Positions 1-7,348 are shown, numbered from the stretch's first letter. The stretch: 9,846 nucleotides of DNA from CAZEFK01 sp964511405 (GCA_964511405.1 CAZEFK010000244.1:1-9846), one strand, 5' to 3'. Numbers and translations are program-made. Notes: generated by a model from the sequence alone, not told the origin.

Positions 1-227
1 GTCCCGTCCTGCCCGAGCGGATCGACCTGCTGCTGCTAGACGGCGCCAAGGCGCTCTATCCCGAGATCCTGGGCCTGGTGGAAAGCCGCCTTGGCCCGGG
101 CGCGATGATCGTTGCCGACAACGCCGACGACAGCCCCGAATATTTGGCGATCGTGCGGGCGCCGGCGCGGGGCTACTTGTCCACGCCGTTCGCCGAGGAC
201 GTCGAGCTGTCGATGCGGATCGGCTGA
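1..227 (+). CDS. SAM-dependent O-methyltransferase, C-terminal part (5' end outside window)
   Basis: The reading frame is open from base 3 to a TGA at 225-227, giving about 74 residues with no start codon in the window, so this is only the 3' end of a gene. The sequence has the late part of a class I methyltransferase fold: a hydrophobic strand followed by an acidic turn (DLLLLDGAK), a helix (LYPEILGLVESRL), then PGAMIVADNAD, the strand and loop typical of small O-methyltransferases, and a final beta-hairpin with STPFAEDVELSMRIG. Members of this group move a methyl group from S-adenosylmethionine to a hydroxyl on a small molecule; the substrate cannot be read from this fragment, and the SAM-binding glycine motif lies upstream. 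It converges on the exporter gene, with 22 bp between the two stop codons and no clear terminator. The class is fairly sure, the exact family less so. Confidence 0.72.
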   Translation, partial: PVLPERIDLLLLDGAKALYPEILGLVESRLGPGAMIVADNADDSPEYLAIVRAPARGYLSTPFAEDVELSMRIG

Positions 228-249
228 CCGCGACAGGCGGGCGGGGCCC

Positions 250-1797
250 TCAATGCCCGCCGCCGGCCGGCAGCTTCGGCGCCGCGACCGGGCGCAGCAG
301 CGGCACCAGCAGGGTGGCGGCGATGAAGGCCAGCAGGATGACCAGGAAGACGTCGGCGAAGGCGAGCGTCGAGGCCTCGCGATAGGCGAGCGACCACAGC
401 CGCTTCAGGGCCGCCGCCTGGCCGTCGTCCAGGCTGCCGGGCCGGGCGGCGTAGCGCTGGGCGACGCCGGCGACCAGGCGGGTCATGGCGCCGTTGGCCG
501 GCGTCAGGTTGGACGCGATGGTCAGGAAATGGAAGTTGGTGCGCTGGTTGAGGAGGGCGGCGCTGATCGCGATGCCGACGGCGCCGCCCAGGTTGCGCAT
601 CATGTTGAACAGGCCGCTGGCATATTTCAGCCGCTCGGGCGGCAGGCTGCCGAGGCCGAGATTGACTGCCGGCGCCACCGCGAACACCTGCGGGAAGCCG
701 CGCAGCAGCTGCGGCACCAACAGCTCGGCGGCGCTCCATTGGCTGGTGATGAAGCTGAAGCTCCACATCGACAGGCCGAAGCTGGCCAGCCCGAACATCA
801 TCAGCCAGCGGGTGTCGATCTTGCGCGCCAGCAGGATGTAGACGGGCGTGCCGACCAGCGAGGCGACGCCGGTCGAGAAGATCGCGGTCCCCGTCTGCCA
901 GGCGCTGTAGCCGCGCACATAGCCCAGGAACAGCGGCGTCAGATAGATGGTCGTGAAGATCCCGATGCCGGTGATGAAGGACAGCAGGCAGCCCAGGGCG
1001 AAGTTGCGGTTGGTCAGCGCCCGCAAATCGACCACCGGGTTCTTGAAGGTCAGGCTGCGGACCGCGAACAGCACCAGCGAAATGCCGGCGATGACAGCGC
1101 AGCGGCGGATCGTGTCGTCGTCGAACCAGTTCCAGCGGGTGCCTTCCTCGAGCACATATTCCAGCGTGCCGAGGCCGATCGCCATCAGCACGATGCCGGG
1201 ATAGTCGGCGCCGCGCAGGAGCTTCAGGTTCGGCTCGTCGATCCTGACCAGCGCCGGCACCAGCAGGCTGATCGCCATGCCCGGCACCAGGTTCAGGTAG
1301 AACAGCCAGTGCCAGTCGAGCGCGTCGGTGACCCAGCCGCCGATGACCGGCCCCAAGGTCGGCGCGATCGAGGCGATGGTGCCGACCACCGCCGCCGCAT
1401 AGACCCGCCGCGGCCCCGGGAAGAAGTGGAAGGACGAGGTGAACACGGTCGGGATCATCGAGGCGCCGAGCAGGCCCTGCAGCGCCCGGAACAGGATCAT
1501 GCTCTGGATGTCCCAGGCCAGGCCGCACAGCAGGCTGGCCACGGTGAAGCCGGCCGCCGAGGCGGTGAACAGCCAGCGCGTCGAGAATACCCGGGTGAGC
1601 CAGCCCGAGAGCGGGATCATCACGATCTCGGCGATCAGGTAGGCGGTCTGGACCCAGCTGATCTCGTCCTGGGCGGCGGACAGGCCGCCGCCGATGTCCT
1701 GCAGCGACGACGCCACGATCTGGATGTCCAGCAGCGCGATGAACATGCCGGCGCACATCACCACGAAGGGCAGGATGCCGGGGCGCGTGGCGGTCAT
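250..1797 (-). CDS. emrB: EmrB/QacA-type DHA2 multidrug efflux transporter (MFS)
   Basis: A 515-residue inner-membrane drug:proton antiporter of the 14-helix DHA2 group, the usual length for EmrB. Hydrophobic segments run through the whole protein. The first helix carries LLDIQIVASSLQDI with Asp24, the place of the LDxTIVNVALP motif. DEISWVQTAYLIAEIVMIPLSGWL follows as helix 2 and its loop (about residues 43-66), then FRALQGLLGASMIPTVF as motif B, and APTLGPVIGGW as antiporter motif C. In the family it joins an EmrA-type periplasmic adaptor and a TolC-like channel to expel hydrophobic compounds; the substrate is not evident. The ATG at 1795-1797 overlaps the TGA of the adaptor gene (ATGA), so translation is probably coupled. 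This is the last gene of the SDR-adaptor-exporter operon. The symbol marks family, not proven orthology. Confidence 0.93.
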   Translation of the reverse strand: MTATRPGILPFVVMCAGMFIALLDIQIVASSLQDIGGGLSAAQDEISWVQTAYLIAEIVMIPLSGWLTRVFSTRWLFTASAAGFTVASLLCGLAWDIQSMILFRALQGLLGASMIPTVFTSSFHFFPGPRRVYAAAVVGTIASIAPTLGPVIGGWVTDALDWHWLFYLNLVPGMAISLLVPALVRIDEPNLKLLRGADYPGIVLMAIGLGTLEYVLEEGTRWNWFDDDTIRRCAVIAGISLVLFAVRSLTFKNPVVDLRALTNRNFALGCLLSFITGIGIFTTIYLTPLFLGYVRGYSAWQTGTAIFSTGVASLVGTPVYILLARKIDTRWLMMFGLASFGLSMWSFSFITSQWSAAELLVPQLLRGFPQVFAVAPAVNLGLGSLPPERLKYASGLFNMMRNLGGAVGIAISAALLNQRTNFHFLTIASNLTPANGAMTRLVAGVAQRYAARPGSLDDGQAAALKRLWSLAYREASTLAFADVFLVILLAFIAATLLVPLLRPVAAPKLPAGGGH

Positions 1798-2915
1798 GGC
1801 CGGGTCTCTTCGGGCCGGCCCCCGGGGGTACCGCGCGTGTCGACCGCGACCGTGACCGACAGGCCGGGGCGCAGACGTCCGAGCGCCGCGTCGGCGTCGT
1901 CGAGGGCCACGCGCACCGGCACCCGCTGCACGATCTTGGTGAAGTTGCCGGTGGCGTTCTCGGGCGGGATCACGGCAAACACGGCGCCGGTGCCGGCCGC
2001 CAGGCTGACCACCCGGCCATGGATCGCGCGGCCGGGCGCGGCGTCGGCGACCAGCGTCGCCGGCTGGCCGGGCGCCATGCGTGCGAGCTGGTCCTCCTTG
2101 AAGTTGGCATCGACCCACAGGCCGCGCGCCGGCACCACGGAGACCAGGTAGGCGCCCTGGGCGACATAGGCGCCGACCCGGGCGGCGCGGTTGGCGACGG
2201 TGCCGTCGATCGGGCTGCGAATCTCGGTATAGCCGAGATTGAGCCGGGCAGTGGCCAGGTCGGCGCGGGCCTGGGCGGCCATGGCCTCGGCGGCCTGGAT
2301 CTGGGTGTCGAGCACGGCCAGCCGCTGGCGCTGGGCGTCCAGCGCCGCCGCGGCCGCCGCGACGTCCGCGCGCGCCTGCTGGTCGGCCGCCCGGCTCTTC
2401 TGGGCTTGCTGCTCGGTGCCGTAGCTGGTCTGGGCCAGGGCGGCATAGCGGCGGGCATCGGCGGTGGCGAACGCGGCCTGGGCGGTGTGGGCCGCGACAT
2501 CGGCGTCGGCCTGGCGGATCTGGGCCTGCTGCAGCATCACCTGGGCCTTGAGGCTGGCGAGCGTCGCATCGCGCTCGCGGACCACGGCCTCGGCATGGGC
2601 GAGGGCGGCTTCGAAGTCGCGCGGATCGAGCCGCAGCAGCACGGTGCCGGCCTTGACCGGCTGGTTGTCGGCGACCGGGATCTCGGCGACGAATCCCGCG
2701 ACATGGGGCGCGATGGTCGTGACGTCGCCGCCGACATAGGCGTCGTCGGTGGTTTCGACGAAGCGGCCGGTGGTCCACCAATCATAGCCGTACCGGCCGC
2801 CGCACGCCGCCGCGGCCAGCGCGATGCCGGCCAGCAGCAGCGCCTTGACCGGCGCGCGGCGGCGGGTGGTGGTGGCTGGGGCCTGGGTGTCCCGCTCCAG
2901 GACGGCGCTTGGCAT
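1794..2915 (-). CDS. emrA: EmrA/HlyD-family membrane fusion protein
   Basis: A 373-residue periplasmic adaptor for the exporter encoded next. A short cytoplasmic N-terminus (RRRAPVK) leads into one hydrophobic anchor at about residues 24-38. The first half-lipoyl region follows (TTDDAYVGGDVTTIAPHV, then VADNQPVKAGTVLLRLDP), then a long alanine/glutamine-rich coiled-coil hairpin at about residues 83-215. The second half-lipoyl region is GYTEIRSPIDGTVANR and VGAYVAQGAYLVSVVP, and a beta-barrel section has WVDANFKEDQLARMAPGQPA. These are the standard EmrA elements in the standard order. The ATG at 2915 is preceded by a very good ribosome binding site (GGAAGGAGG about five bases upstream on the minus strand). 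It lies 30 bp after the SDR gene and overlaps the exporter gene by four bases. A cysteine at the end of the anchor (AAAACGG) does not make a proper lipobox. Confidence 0.93.
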   Translation of the reverse strand: MPSAVLERDTQAPATTTRRRAPVKALLLAGIALAAAACGGRYGYDWWTTGRFVETTDDAYVGGDVTTIAPHVAGFVAEIPVADNQPVKAGTVLLRLDPRDFEAALAHAEAVVRERDATLASLKAQVMLQQAQIRQADADVAAHTAQAAFATADARRYAALAQTSYGTEQQAQKSRAADQQARADVAAAAAALDAQRQRLAVLDTQIQAAEAMAAQARADLATARLNLGYTEIRSPIDGTVANRAARVGAYVAQGAYLVSVVPARGLWVDANFKEDQLARMAPGQPATLVADAAPGRAIHGRVVSLAAGTGAVFAVIPPENATGNFTKIVQRVPVRVALDDADAALGRLRPGLSVTVAVDTRGTPGGRPEETRP

Positions 2916-2945
2916 CGTGGCCTCCTTCCGAAGCCGGCACTCTGG

Positions 2946-3740
2946 TCAGGCGATTGCCCGGTAGCGGTCGGCGGCGCGGTTGCGCGACAGGTTGGGGCCG
3001 AGCTTGAGGCGGGCGGCGGTGAACGCCTCCCAGTCGGCGGCATCCGGCAGGGACGGGATGGTCACCAGCTCGCCCTGGTCGAAGCCTGCCAGGGCGGCGT
3101 CGACCATCTCGCCGGGCTCCATCACCATCTCGGCCGGCAGGTCCGACGCGTCGCGGCCGGCATGGGTCCAGATCGCGGTGCGGGTGGCGCCGGGCAGCAC
3201 CGCCTGCACGCGCACGCCCTTCGCCTGCAGCTCCTGGTGCACGCCCAGCGATAGGGTCAGCACGAAGGCCTTGGTGCCGCTGTAGGTGGCGTGGAACTGC
3301 TCGGGCGCCAGCGCCAAGACCGAGGCGACGTTGATGATGGCGCCGCGGCCGCGGGCCGCGAAGGCGCCGGCTGCGGCCGCGGCCAGGCGGGTTACGGCGG
3401 TGACGTTGAGCGCGATCATGCGCTCCAGGGCGTCGAGGTCGGCGCCGACGAAATCCGCCGGCGTGACCGTCCCGGCGTTGTTCACCAGCAGCGTGATCGC
3501 CGGGTCGTCGCGCAGGCGCCGCTCGACCGCAAGGCGGCCGGCGGGGTCGGCGAGGTCGGCGGCCAGCACCGAGACGGCGGCGCCGGTGGCGCGCAGCTCG
3601 GCTGCCAGGGCGTCCAGGCGCGGGCGATCGCGGGCGACCAGGATCAGGTCGTAGCCGCGGCGGGCCAGGCGGTCGGCATAGACGGCACCGATGCCGGCGG
3701 AGGCGCCGGTGACGAGAGCAGTTCCGGGGGACGTGGTCAT
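2946..3740 (-). CDS. Short-chain dehydrogenase/reductase (SDR), first gene of efflux operon
   Basis: A 264-residue classical SDR, a soluble NAD(P)-dependent oxidoreductase. The cofactor motif TGASAGIG is at residues 11-18, the acidic DL after strand 3 at 62-63, NNAG at 87-90, and the catalytic tetrad is complete as Asn112, Ser140, Tyr153 and Lys157 (YSGTK). Arginine at 37 after strand 2 (VARD) favours NADPH over NADH. The part after Lys157, including LPGATRTAIW, is the usual substrate loop. The ATG at 3738-3740 is preceded by TGAGGAG on the minus strand. The gene leads an operon with the EmrA and EmrB genes and is divergent from a LysR regulator, so it probably acts on the compound that is exported or sensed, for example reducing a reactive carbonyl. 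That link is inferred from position only, and the substrate is unknown. Confidence 0.92.
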   Translation of the reverse strand: MTTSPGTALVTGASAGIGAVYADRLARRGYDLILVARDRPRLDALAAELRATGAAVSVLAADLADPAGRLAVERRLRDDPAITLLVNNAGTVTPADFVGADLDALERMIALNVTAVTRLAAAAAGAFAARGRGAIINVASVLALAPEQFHATYSGTKAFVLTLSLGVHQELQAKGVRVQAVLPGATRTAIWTHAGRDASDLPAEMVMEPGEMVDAALAGFDQGELVTIPSLPDAADWEAFTAARLKLGPNLSRNRAADRYRAIA

Positions 3741-3851
3741 GGGGCTCCTCAGGTGGCGCGCCGGATGGCGACGCCACGAAAGATGGCCATTCCGTTGGAC
3801 GCGAGGATCAGGCAAAATCGGAAGCCATCCATCCATTTCATGGAAGGAAGC
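3741..3851. promoter_or_regulatory. Divergent promoter/operator region between SDR operon and lysR-type gene
   Basis: These 111 bases separate two divergent start codons and must hold both promoters unless they lie inside the genes. They are less GC-rich than the genes around them, especially at 3776-3845. I see several dyads: TGGCG-A-CGCCA at 3766-3776, the palindrome ATGGCCAT at 3783-3790, a split repeat ATGGC-CA-TTCCG (3783-3794) facing CGGAAGCCAT (3819-3828), and TCCAT-TTC-ATGGA at 3832-3844. LysR-type regulators usually bind such regions and control both directions. No pair of -35/-10 hexamers is good enough to name. Confidence 0.6.
3832..3844. promoter_or_regulatory. Candidate LysR-type T-N11-A box overlapping regulator RBS
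   Basis: The 13 bases TCCATTTCATGGA form a perfect dyad of 5-bp arms around TTC and fit the T-N11-A pattern of LysR-family sites. The site ends eight bases before the chosen ATG at 3852 and overlaps the start of the purine-rich ribosome binding site GGAAGGAAG (3842-3850). Binding here would fit negative autoregulation, the usual behaviour of the family. The motif is short and could arise by chance, so this is a candidate only. Confidence 0.4.
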
Positions 3852-4814
3852 ATGGATCGCCTGGACGCCATGTCGACGCTGCTGGCCGTGGTCGACGGCG
3901 GCAGTCTGTCCGCCGGGGCGCGGCGGCTGCGCATGCCGCTGGCCACGGTCAGCCGCCGCGTCTCGGACCTGGAAGCCCAGCTCAAGGCCCGGCTGTTCAA
4001 CCGCTCCAGCCGCCGCGTGACCCTGACCGATGCCGGGGCGGCCTATGTCGCGGCCTGCCGGCGCATCCTGGACGACGTCGAGGAGGCCGAGCGGGCGGCA
4101 TCGGGCGAGTACAGCGCGCCCAAGGGCGAGGTGATCGTGACGGCGCCGCAGGTCTTCGGCCGGCTTCAGGTCGTGCCGGTGGCGGCGGAGTTCCTGCGCG
4201 CCTATCCCGACATCGACCTGCGGCTGATGCTGTCCGACCGCGTCGTCGACCTGGTCGAGGACCATGTCGATGTCGCCCTGCGCATCGGCCACCTGCCCGA
4301 CAGCACGCTGATGGCGATCCGCGTCGGCGCGGTGCGCAGCGTGGTGTGCGCCAGCCCGGCCTATCTGGCCGCCCGCGGCACCCCGGCGTCGCCGGCCGAC
4401 TTCGCCGGCCATGACTGCGTGGCGCATCGGGCCTTCGGCCGGCCGGACGTCTGGGAGCTGCCGGACGGCGGCGCGGTCCAGGCGGTGACGCTGCGGCCGC
4501 GGCTGGTCGTCGATTCGGCCGAGGCGGCCGTCGACGCGGCGGCGGCCGGGATCGGGATGGCGCGGCTGTTCTGCTACCAGGTCGCCGACGCCGTGCGGGC
4601 CGGGCGGCTGACCCTGCTGTGCGGCTTCGAGCGGCCGCCGCTGCCGGTCAGCCTGGTCTATCCCGGCGGCGGCCGGCTGCCCCTGAAGCTGCGGGCGTTC
4701 CTGGACTTCGCGGCACCCCGCCTGAAGGCGCGGCTGGCCGAGATCCTTTCCATCCAGGCACTGGCGATCCCAGATAACAGGACACCACAACCCGCCCTGG
4801 AGGCAGGCGAATGA
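3852..4814 (+). CDS. LysR-family transcriptional regulator (CrgA-like)
   Basis: A 320-residue LysR-type regulator of near-standard length. Residues 1-62 form the winged helix-turn-helix: MSTLLAVVDGGSLSAGARRL, then PLATVSRRVSDLE as recognition helix (about 29-41), and RLFNRSSRRVTLTDAG as wing. A linker helix and the periplasmic-binding-protein-like effector domain follow (about 90-300), with GEVIVTAPQVFGR, DVALRIGHLPDS and VCASPAYLAARGTP, all typical of the CrgA-like group. I chose the ATG at 3852 because GGAAGGAAG sits just before it; an in-frame ATG at 3840 would add four residues (MEGS) and has a poorer site. It is divergent from the SDR-EmrA-EmrB operon, so it probably controls that operon and itself in response to the exported compound. 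Its stop overlaps the start of the DUF427 gene (ATGA), so that gene should be co-expressed. Confidence 0.93.
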   Translation: MDRLDAMSTLLAVVDGGSLSAGARRLRMPLATVSRRVSDLEAQLKARLFNRSSRRVTLTDAGAAYVAACRRILDDVEEAERAASGEYSAPKGEVIVTAPQVFGRLQVVPVAAEFLRAYPDIDLRLMLSDRVVDLVEDHVDVALRIGHLPDSTLMAIRVGAVRSVVCASPAYLAARGTPASPADFAGHDCVAHRAFGRPDVWELPDGGAVQAVTLRPRLVVDSAEAAVDAAAAGIGMARLFCYQVADAVRAGRLTLLCGFERPPLPVSLVYPGGGRLPLKLRAFLDFAAPRLKARLAEILSIQALAIPDNRTPQPALEAGE

Positions 4815-5191
4815 CGACCAAGCCGATCAAGACGCCGGGTCCCGACCACCCGATCACGATCGAGCCGACCCGCGGCCGCGTCGTGGTCACGGTCGCCGGC
4901 CGCACCATCGCCGACACGCGCAACGCCCTGACCCTGAGCGAGGCGACCTATCCGCCGGTCCAGTACATCCCGCGCGCCGACGTCGACATGGGGCAGCTCG
5001 CCCGCACCGACAACCAGACCTACTGCCCGTACAAGGGCAACTGCGCCTATTTCAGCATCCCCGCCGGCGGCCCGCGCTCGACCAACGCGGTGTGGAGCTA
5101 CGAGGCGCCCTATCCGGCGGTCGCCGCGATCCGCGAGCATCTGGCGTTCTATCCGGGGCGCGTCGACGCGATCGAGGTGCAGAAGGACTGA
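4811..5191 (+). CDS. DUF427 domain-containing protein
   Basis: A 126-residue cytoplasmic protein made of one DUF427 domain (Pfam PF04248). The family's hallmarks are present in order: a first strand pair VVVTVAGRTIADT with NALTLSEATYPPVQYIPR (YIPR at 52-55), DQT-like NQTYCPYKGNCAYF (CPYKG at 72-76), VWSYEAPYP (WSYE at 95-98) and a C-terminal helix ending LAFYPGRVD. The biochemical role of the family is not established, so I assign none. The ATG overlaps the TGA of the LysR gene and has GGAGG about eight bases upstream, so translation is probably coupled. This places an uncharacterised protein in the same transcript as a regulator of drug export. It converges on the Skp-like gene, 41 bp away. 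Cysteines at 72 and 78 are notable but I cannot say they bind metal. Confidence 0.92.
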   Translation: MTTKPIKTPGPDHPITIEPTRGRVVVTVAGRTIADTRNALTLSEATYPPVQYIPRADVDMGQLARTDNQTYCPYKGNCAYFSIPAGGPRSTNAVWSYEAPYPAVAAIREHLAFYPGRVDAIEVQKD

Positions 5192-5232
5192 GCCGGGACC
5201 GAGCGGGGACTGGGGCGGGCGCGCCGCCGCGG

Positions 5233-5805
5233 CTACTGGGTGGCCAGCGGCGGCAGCTTCAGCGTCAGTTGCGGCAGCCGGCGGTCCAGCCGCGCCTGGG
5301 CCTCGGCGGTCAGGTCGACATCGCCGGCGGTCCCGACCACGGACTGGCCGTCCAGCACCAGCTCCAGGCCGCGCTCGCGCGCCAGCTGGCCGATGATGTC
5401 GGCCAGCGCCGCCTTGACCGCGTCGAGGGCACTCTGGAGGCCGGCGTCCAGCTGGCGGCGCCGCGCCACGACATGCTGCTGGAAGGCGGTGATCTGCTGG
5501 GCGATGGCCGCCGAGCGATCCTTGAACGCCTGCGCCGACAGCGAGGCGCGCTGCGCGGCCAGGTCCTGTTCGGCCTTGCGCAGCGCGTCTTCCTGCTTGG
5601 CGAACTCGTGGACGTCGTTGGCCGACAGCGTCTGCATCTGGGTGCGGATCGACTGCATCGCCGCGGCACCCTGCTGGATGGCCTGGGTGTTGATCACGGC
5701 GACCACGGCCGTGCGCGGTCCGGCGGCGGCCGGGGCGGCCGATGTCAGCCAGGCCAGCGCGATCAGGGCCGGGGCGATCAGGGTTCGAGAGGCGGGAATG
5801 CGCAT
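5233..5805 (-). CDS. Skp/OmpH-family periplasmic protein
   Basis: A 190-residue exported protein of the OmpH/Skp family. Residues 1-28 are a clear signal peptide: a short basic start (MRIPASR), a hydrophobic core (LIAPALIALAWL) and AAPAAA before GP, giving a likely cut after residue 28. The mature part begins with the family's strand VVAVINTQAIQQ, continues in a long charged and glutamine-rich coiled coil (about 45-150) and closes with LELVLDGQSVV and DLTAEAQARLDRRLP, the C-terminal strand and helix of the family. Skp is a trimeric chaperone for unfolded outer-membrane proteins. The main copy normally lies beside bamA and lpxD; this one follows an amidase gene by 15 bp, so it is more likely a paralogue with its own client. 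Its ribosome binding site is weak (GGACGG), which fits translation after the amidase. Confidence 0.85.
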   Translation of the reverse strand: MRIPASRTLIAPALIALAWLTSAAPAAAGPRTAVVAVINTQAIQQGAAAMQSIRTQMQTLSANDVHEFAKQEDALRKAEQDLAAQRASLSAQAFKDRSAAIAQQITAFQQHVVARRRQLDAGLQSALDAVKAALADIIGQLARERGLELVLDGQSVVGTAGDVDLTAEAQARLDRRLPQLTLKLPPLATQ

Positions 5806-5820
5806 CGTGACCGTCCGCGA

Positions 5821-7317
5821 TCAGCCGCCGAAGCCCAGGAAACCGGGGCTGTCGCTCAGCTTGGGTGCCGCTTTCAGCCGGGCGAGGTCGGGCACCGGCC
5901 GCGCCGTGCGCGGGTCGCCGGCCAGCAGCCGTTCCAGGGCGGCGGCCACCGCCAGCACCTTGGCATCGCCGCCGCGCGGACCGACGATCTGCAGCCCGAA
6001 GGGCAGGCCGTTGCGGTCGAGGCCGACCGGCAGCGACAGCGCCGGATGGCCGACCACGGTCGGGGCGTAGGCCAGCCCCAGCCAATGAAAGTAGGTGCGG
6101 GTCGGCCGGCCGTCGATCTCGGCCGGGTACAGCTCGGTCCAGGGCCGCGGGCTGAGGGTGACGGCGGGGCTCAAGATCACGTCCCAGCGCTCGAAGAAGC
6201 GCTGCCAGCGGTGATAGAGCACGGTCTGGTGGGCCATGGCGCGCGCCACGTCCAGGGCGCTGTAGCGCAGGCCTTCTTCGACATTGGCGCGGACATTGGG
6301 GCCGACCAGCTCGGGCGTCTCGGCGACGCGCCGGTGATGGCCGGCCAGGAACGCGAGGGCGCGCAGCACCTCGAAGGTCTCGTCGGTGCCCGCACAGTCG
6401 GGGCTCGCCGGCTCGGCGGCGGCGAAGGCGTGGGCGAACAGCCCGGTCTTCTCGGCGAAGACCTCACGGATGTGGCGCTCGGTCGGGGCAAAGCCGAAAT
6501 CGGGCGTCAGCGCCACGCGCAGGCCGGCGAGGTCGACCGGGACAGGTGCTGCGAAATCCTCGGGCCGGCGCACCGTCGCGCCGTGGATGGTGGTCGCCAG
6601 GGGATCGGCCGCGCTGTCCGACGCCATCGCCGACAGCAGCAGGCACAAATCAGGCACGGTGCGCGCCATCGGCCCCAGCACGCCCAGCGGCGACCAGCCC
6701 AGCGCGCGCTTCTCGCTGGGCACCAGGCCGGGGGTCGGGCGGAAGCCGACGATGCCGTTGTAGGCGGCCGGGTTGCGCAAGCTGCCGCCGGTGTCCGAGC
6801 CGGTGGCCAGCGGCACCATGCCGGTCGCCAGCGCCACGCCCGAGCCGCCCGAGGAGCCCGCCGCCGAGCGCTGCGGATCGAAGGGGTTGCCGGTGGCGCC
6901 GTAGACGGCATTGCGGGTGTTGGCGCCCGCGCCCCATTCCGGCGTGTTGGTCTTGCCCAGCACGATCGCGCCGGCCTGGCGCACCGCGGCCACGATCTGC
7001 TGGTCGTGGGCCGGCACATGGTCGCGGAACAGCGGGCTGCCATAGGTGGTGCGCAGGCCGCCGACATCCTCCAGGTCCTTGATCCCGATCGGCAGGCCGT
7101 GCAGCGGCGGCAGGGCGGCGCCGTGCGCCGTCCGCTCGTCGGCCGCCCGGGCGGCGGCGCGGGCGCGCTCGACATCGCGCGCCACCATGGCGTTGACGGC
7201 ATGGTCGACGGCGTCGATCCGGGCGATGCAGCTGTCCAGGAGCTCGGCCGCGGACAGCCGCTTGGCGCCGATCAGGCGGCGGGCCTCGATCGCGGTCAGG
7301 TCGCAGGGTTCGGTCAC
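5821..7317 (-). CDS. Amidase-signature family amidase
   Basis: A 498-residue hydrolase of the amidase signature family, full length. The catalytic set is complete: Lys80 in GIKDLED, the cis-serine Ser155 in AAGSSGGSG and the nucleophile Ser179 in SDTGGSLRNPA; the spacings of 75 and 24 residues equal those of fatty acid amide hydrolase (Lys142, Ser217, Ser241). The family cleaves a range of amides; the substrate is not evident. It is probably not GatA, since no gatB or gatC is near and the C-terminal part (RFFERWDVILSPAVTLSPRPW) resembles stand-alone amidases. No signal peptide is seen, so it should act in the cytoplasm. I chose the GTG at 7315-7317 because it begins the family N-terminus (LTAIEARRLIG) and GAGG precedes it; the longer open frame upstream to 7641 overlaps the divergent SRPBCC gene and has no homology. 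The Skp-like gene follows by 15 bp. Confidence 0.93.
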   Translation of the reverse strand: MTEPCDLTAIEARRLIGAKRLSAAELLDSCIARIDAVDHAVNAMVARDVERARAAARAADERTAHGAALPPLHGLPIGIKDLEDVGGLRTTYGSPLFRDHVPAHDQQIVAAVRQAGAIVLGKTNTPEWGAGANTRNAVYGATGNPFDPQRSAAGSSGGSGVALATGMVPLATGSDTGGSLRNPAAYNGIVGFRPTPGLVPSEKRALGWSPLGVLGPMARTVPDLCLLLSAMASDSAADPLATTIHGATVRRPEDFAAPVPVDLAGLRVALTPDFGFAPTERHIREVFAEKTGLFAHAFAAAEPASPDCAGTDETFEVLRALAFLAGHHRRVAETPELVGPNVRANVEEGLRYSALDVARAMAHQTVLYHRWQRFFERWDVILSPAVTLSPRPWTELYPAEIDGRPTRTYFHWLGLAYAPTVVGHPALSLPVGLDRNGLPFGLQIVGPRGGDAKVLAVAAALERLLAGDPRTARPVPDLARLKAAPKLSDSPGFLGFGG

Positions 7318-7348
7318 GGCAGGCCTCGGGCTGGAAACTCGGCCACAG

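Noticed and set aside
228..249. Terminator between methyltransferase and exporter genes
   Set aside because: The 22-bp gap shows no convincing stem.
112..2151. Long plus-strand open frame opposite the exporter and adaptor genes
   Set aside because: It is antisense to two well-matched genes, is rich in Arg, Gln and Gly as expected of a GC-rich shadow frame, and shows no domain.
250..2781. Exporter frame extended upstream to 2781 as a fusion protein
   Set aside because: The extra part overlaps the adaptor gene in another frame and is Arg/Pro-rich; the true start is the ATG at 1797 beginning the first helix.
2785..2815. Lipobox-like AAAAC in the adaptor protein's anchor
   Set aside because: The residue three before the cysteine is Ala and the anchor follows a long basic cytoplasmic tail; this is the normal single-helix anchor of the family.
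3291..3851. N-terminal extension of the LysR protein from 3291
   Set aside because: It is antisense to the SDR gene and lacks homology; the family N-terminus and ribosome binding site place the start at 3852.
5214..5228. GGCGG-GCGCG-CCGCC hairpin between the DUF427 and Skp-like genes as a terminator
   Set aside because: The stem is only five pairs in very GC-rich DNA and no T run follows on either strand; such structures occur by chance here.
5821..7317. Amidase as GatA of the tRNA amidotransferase
   Set aside because: No gatB or gatC is adjacent, and the C-terminal region reads like a stand-alone amidase.
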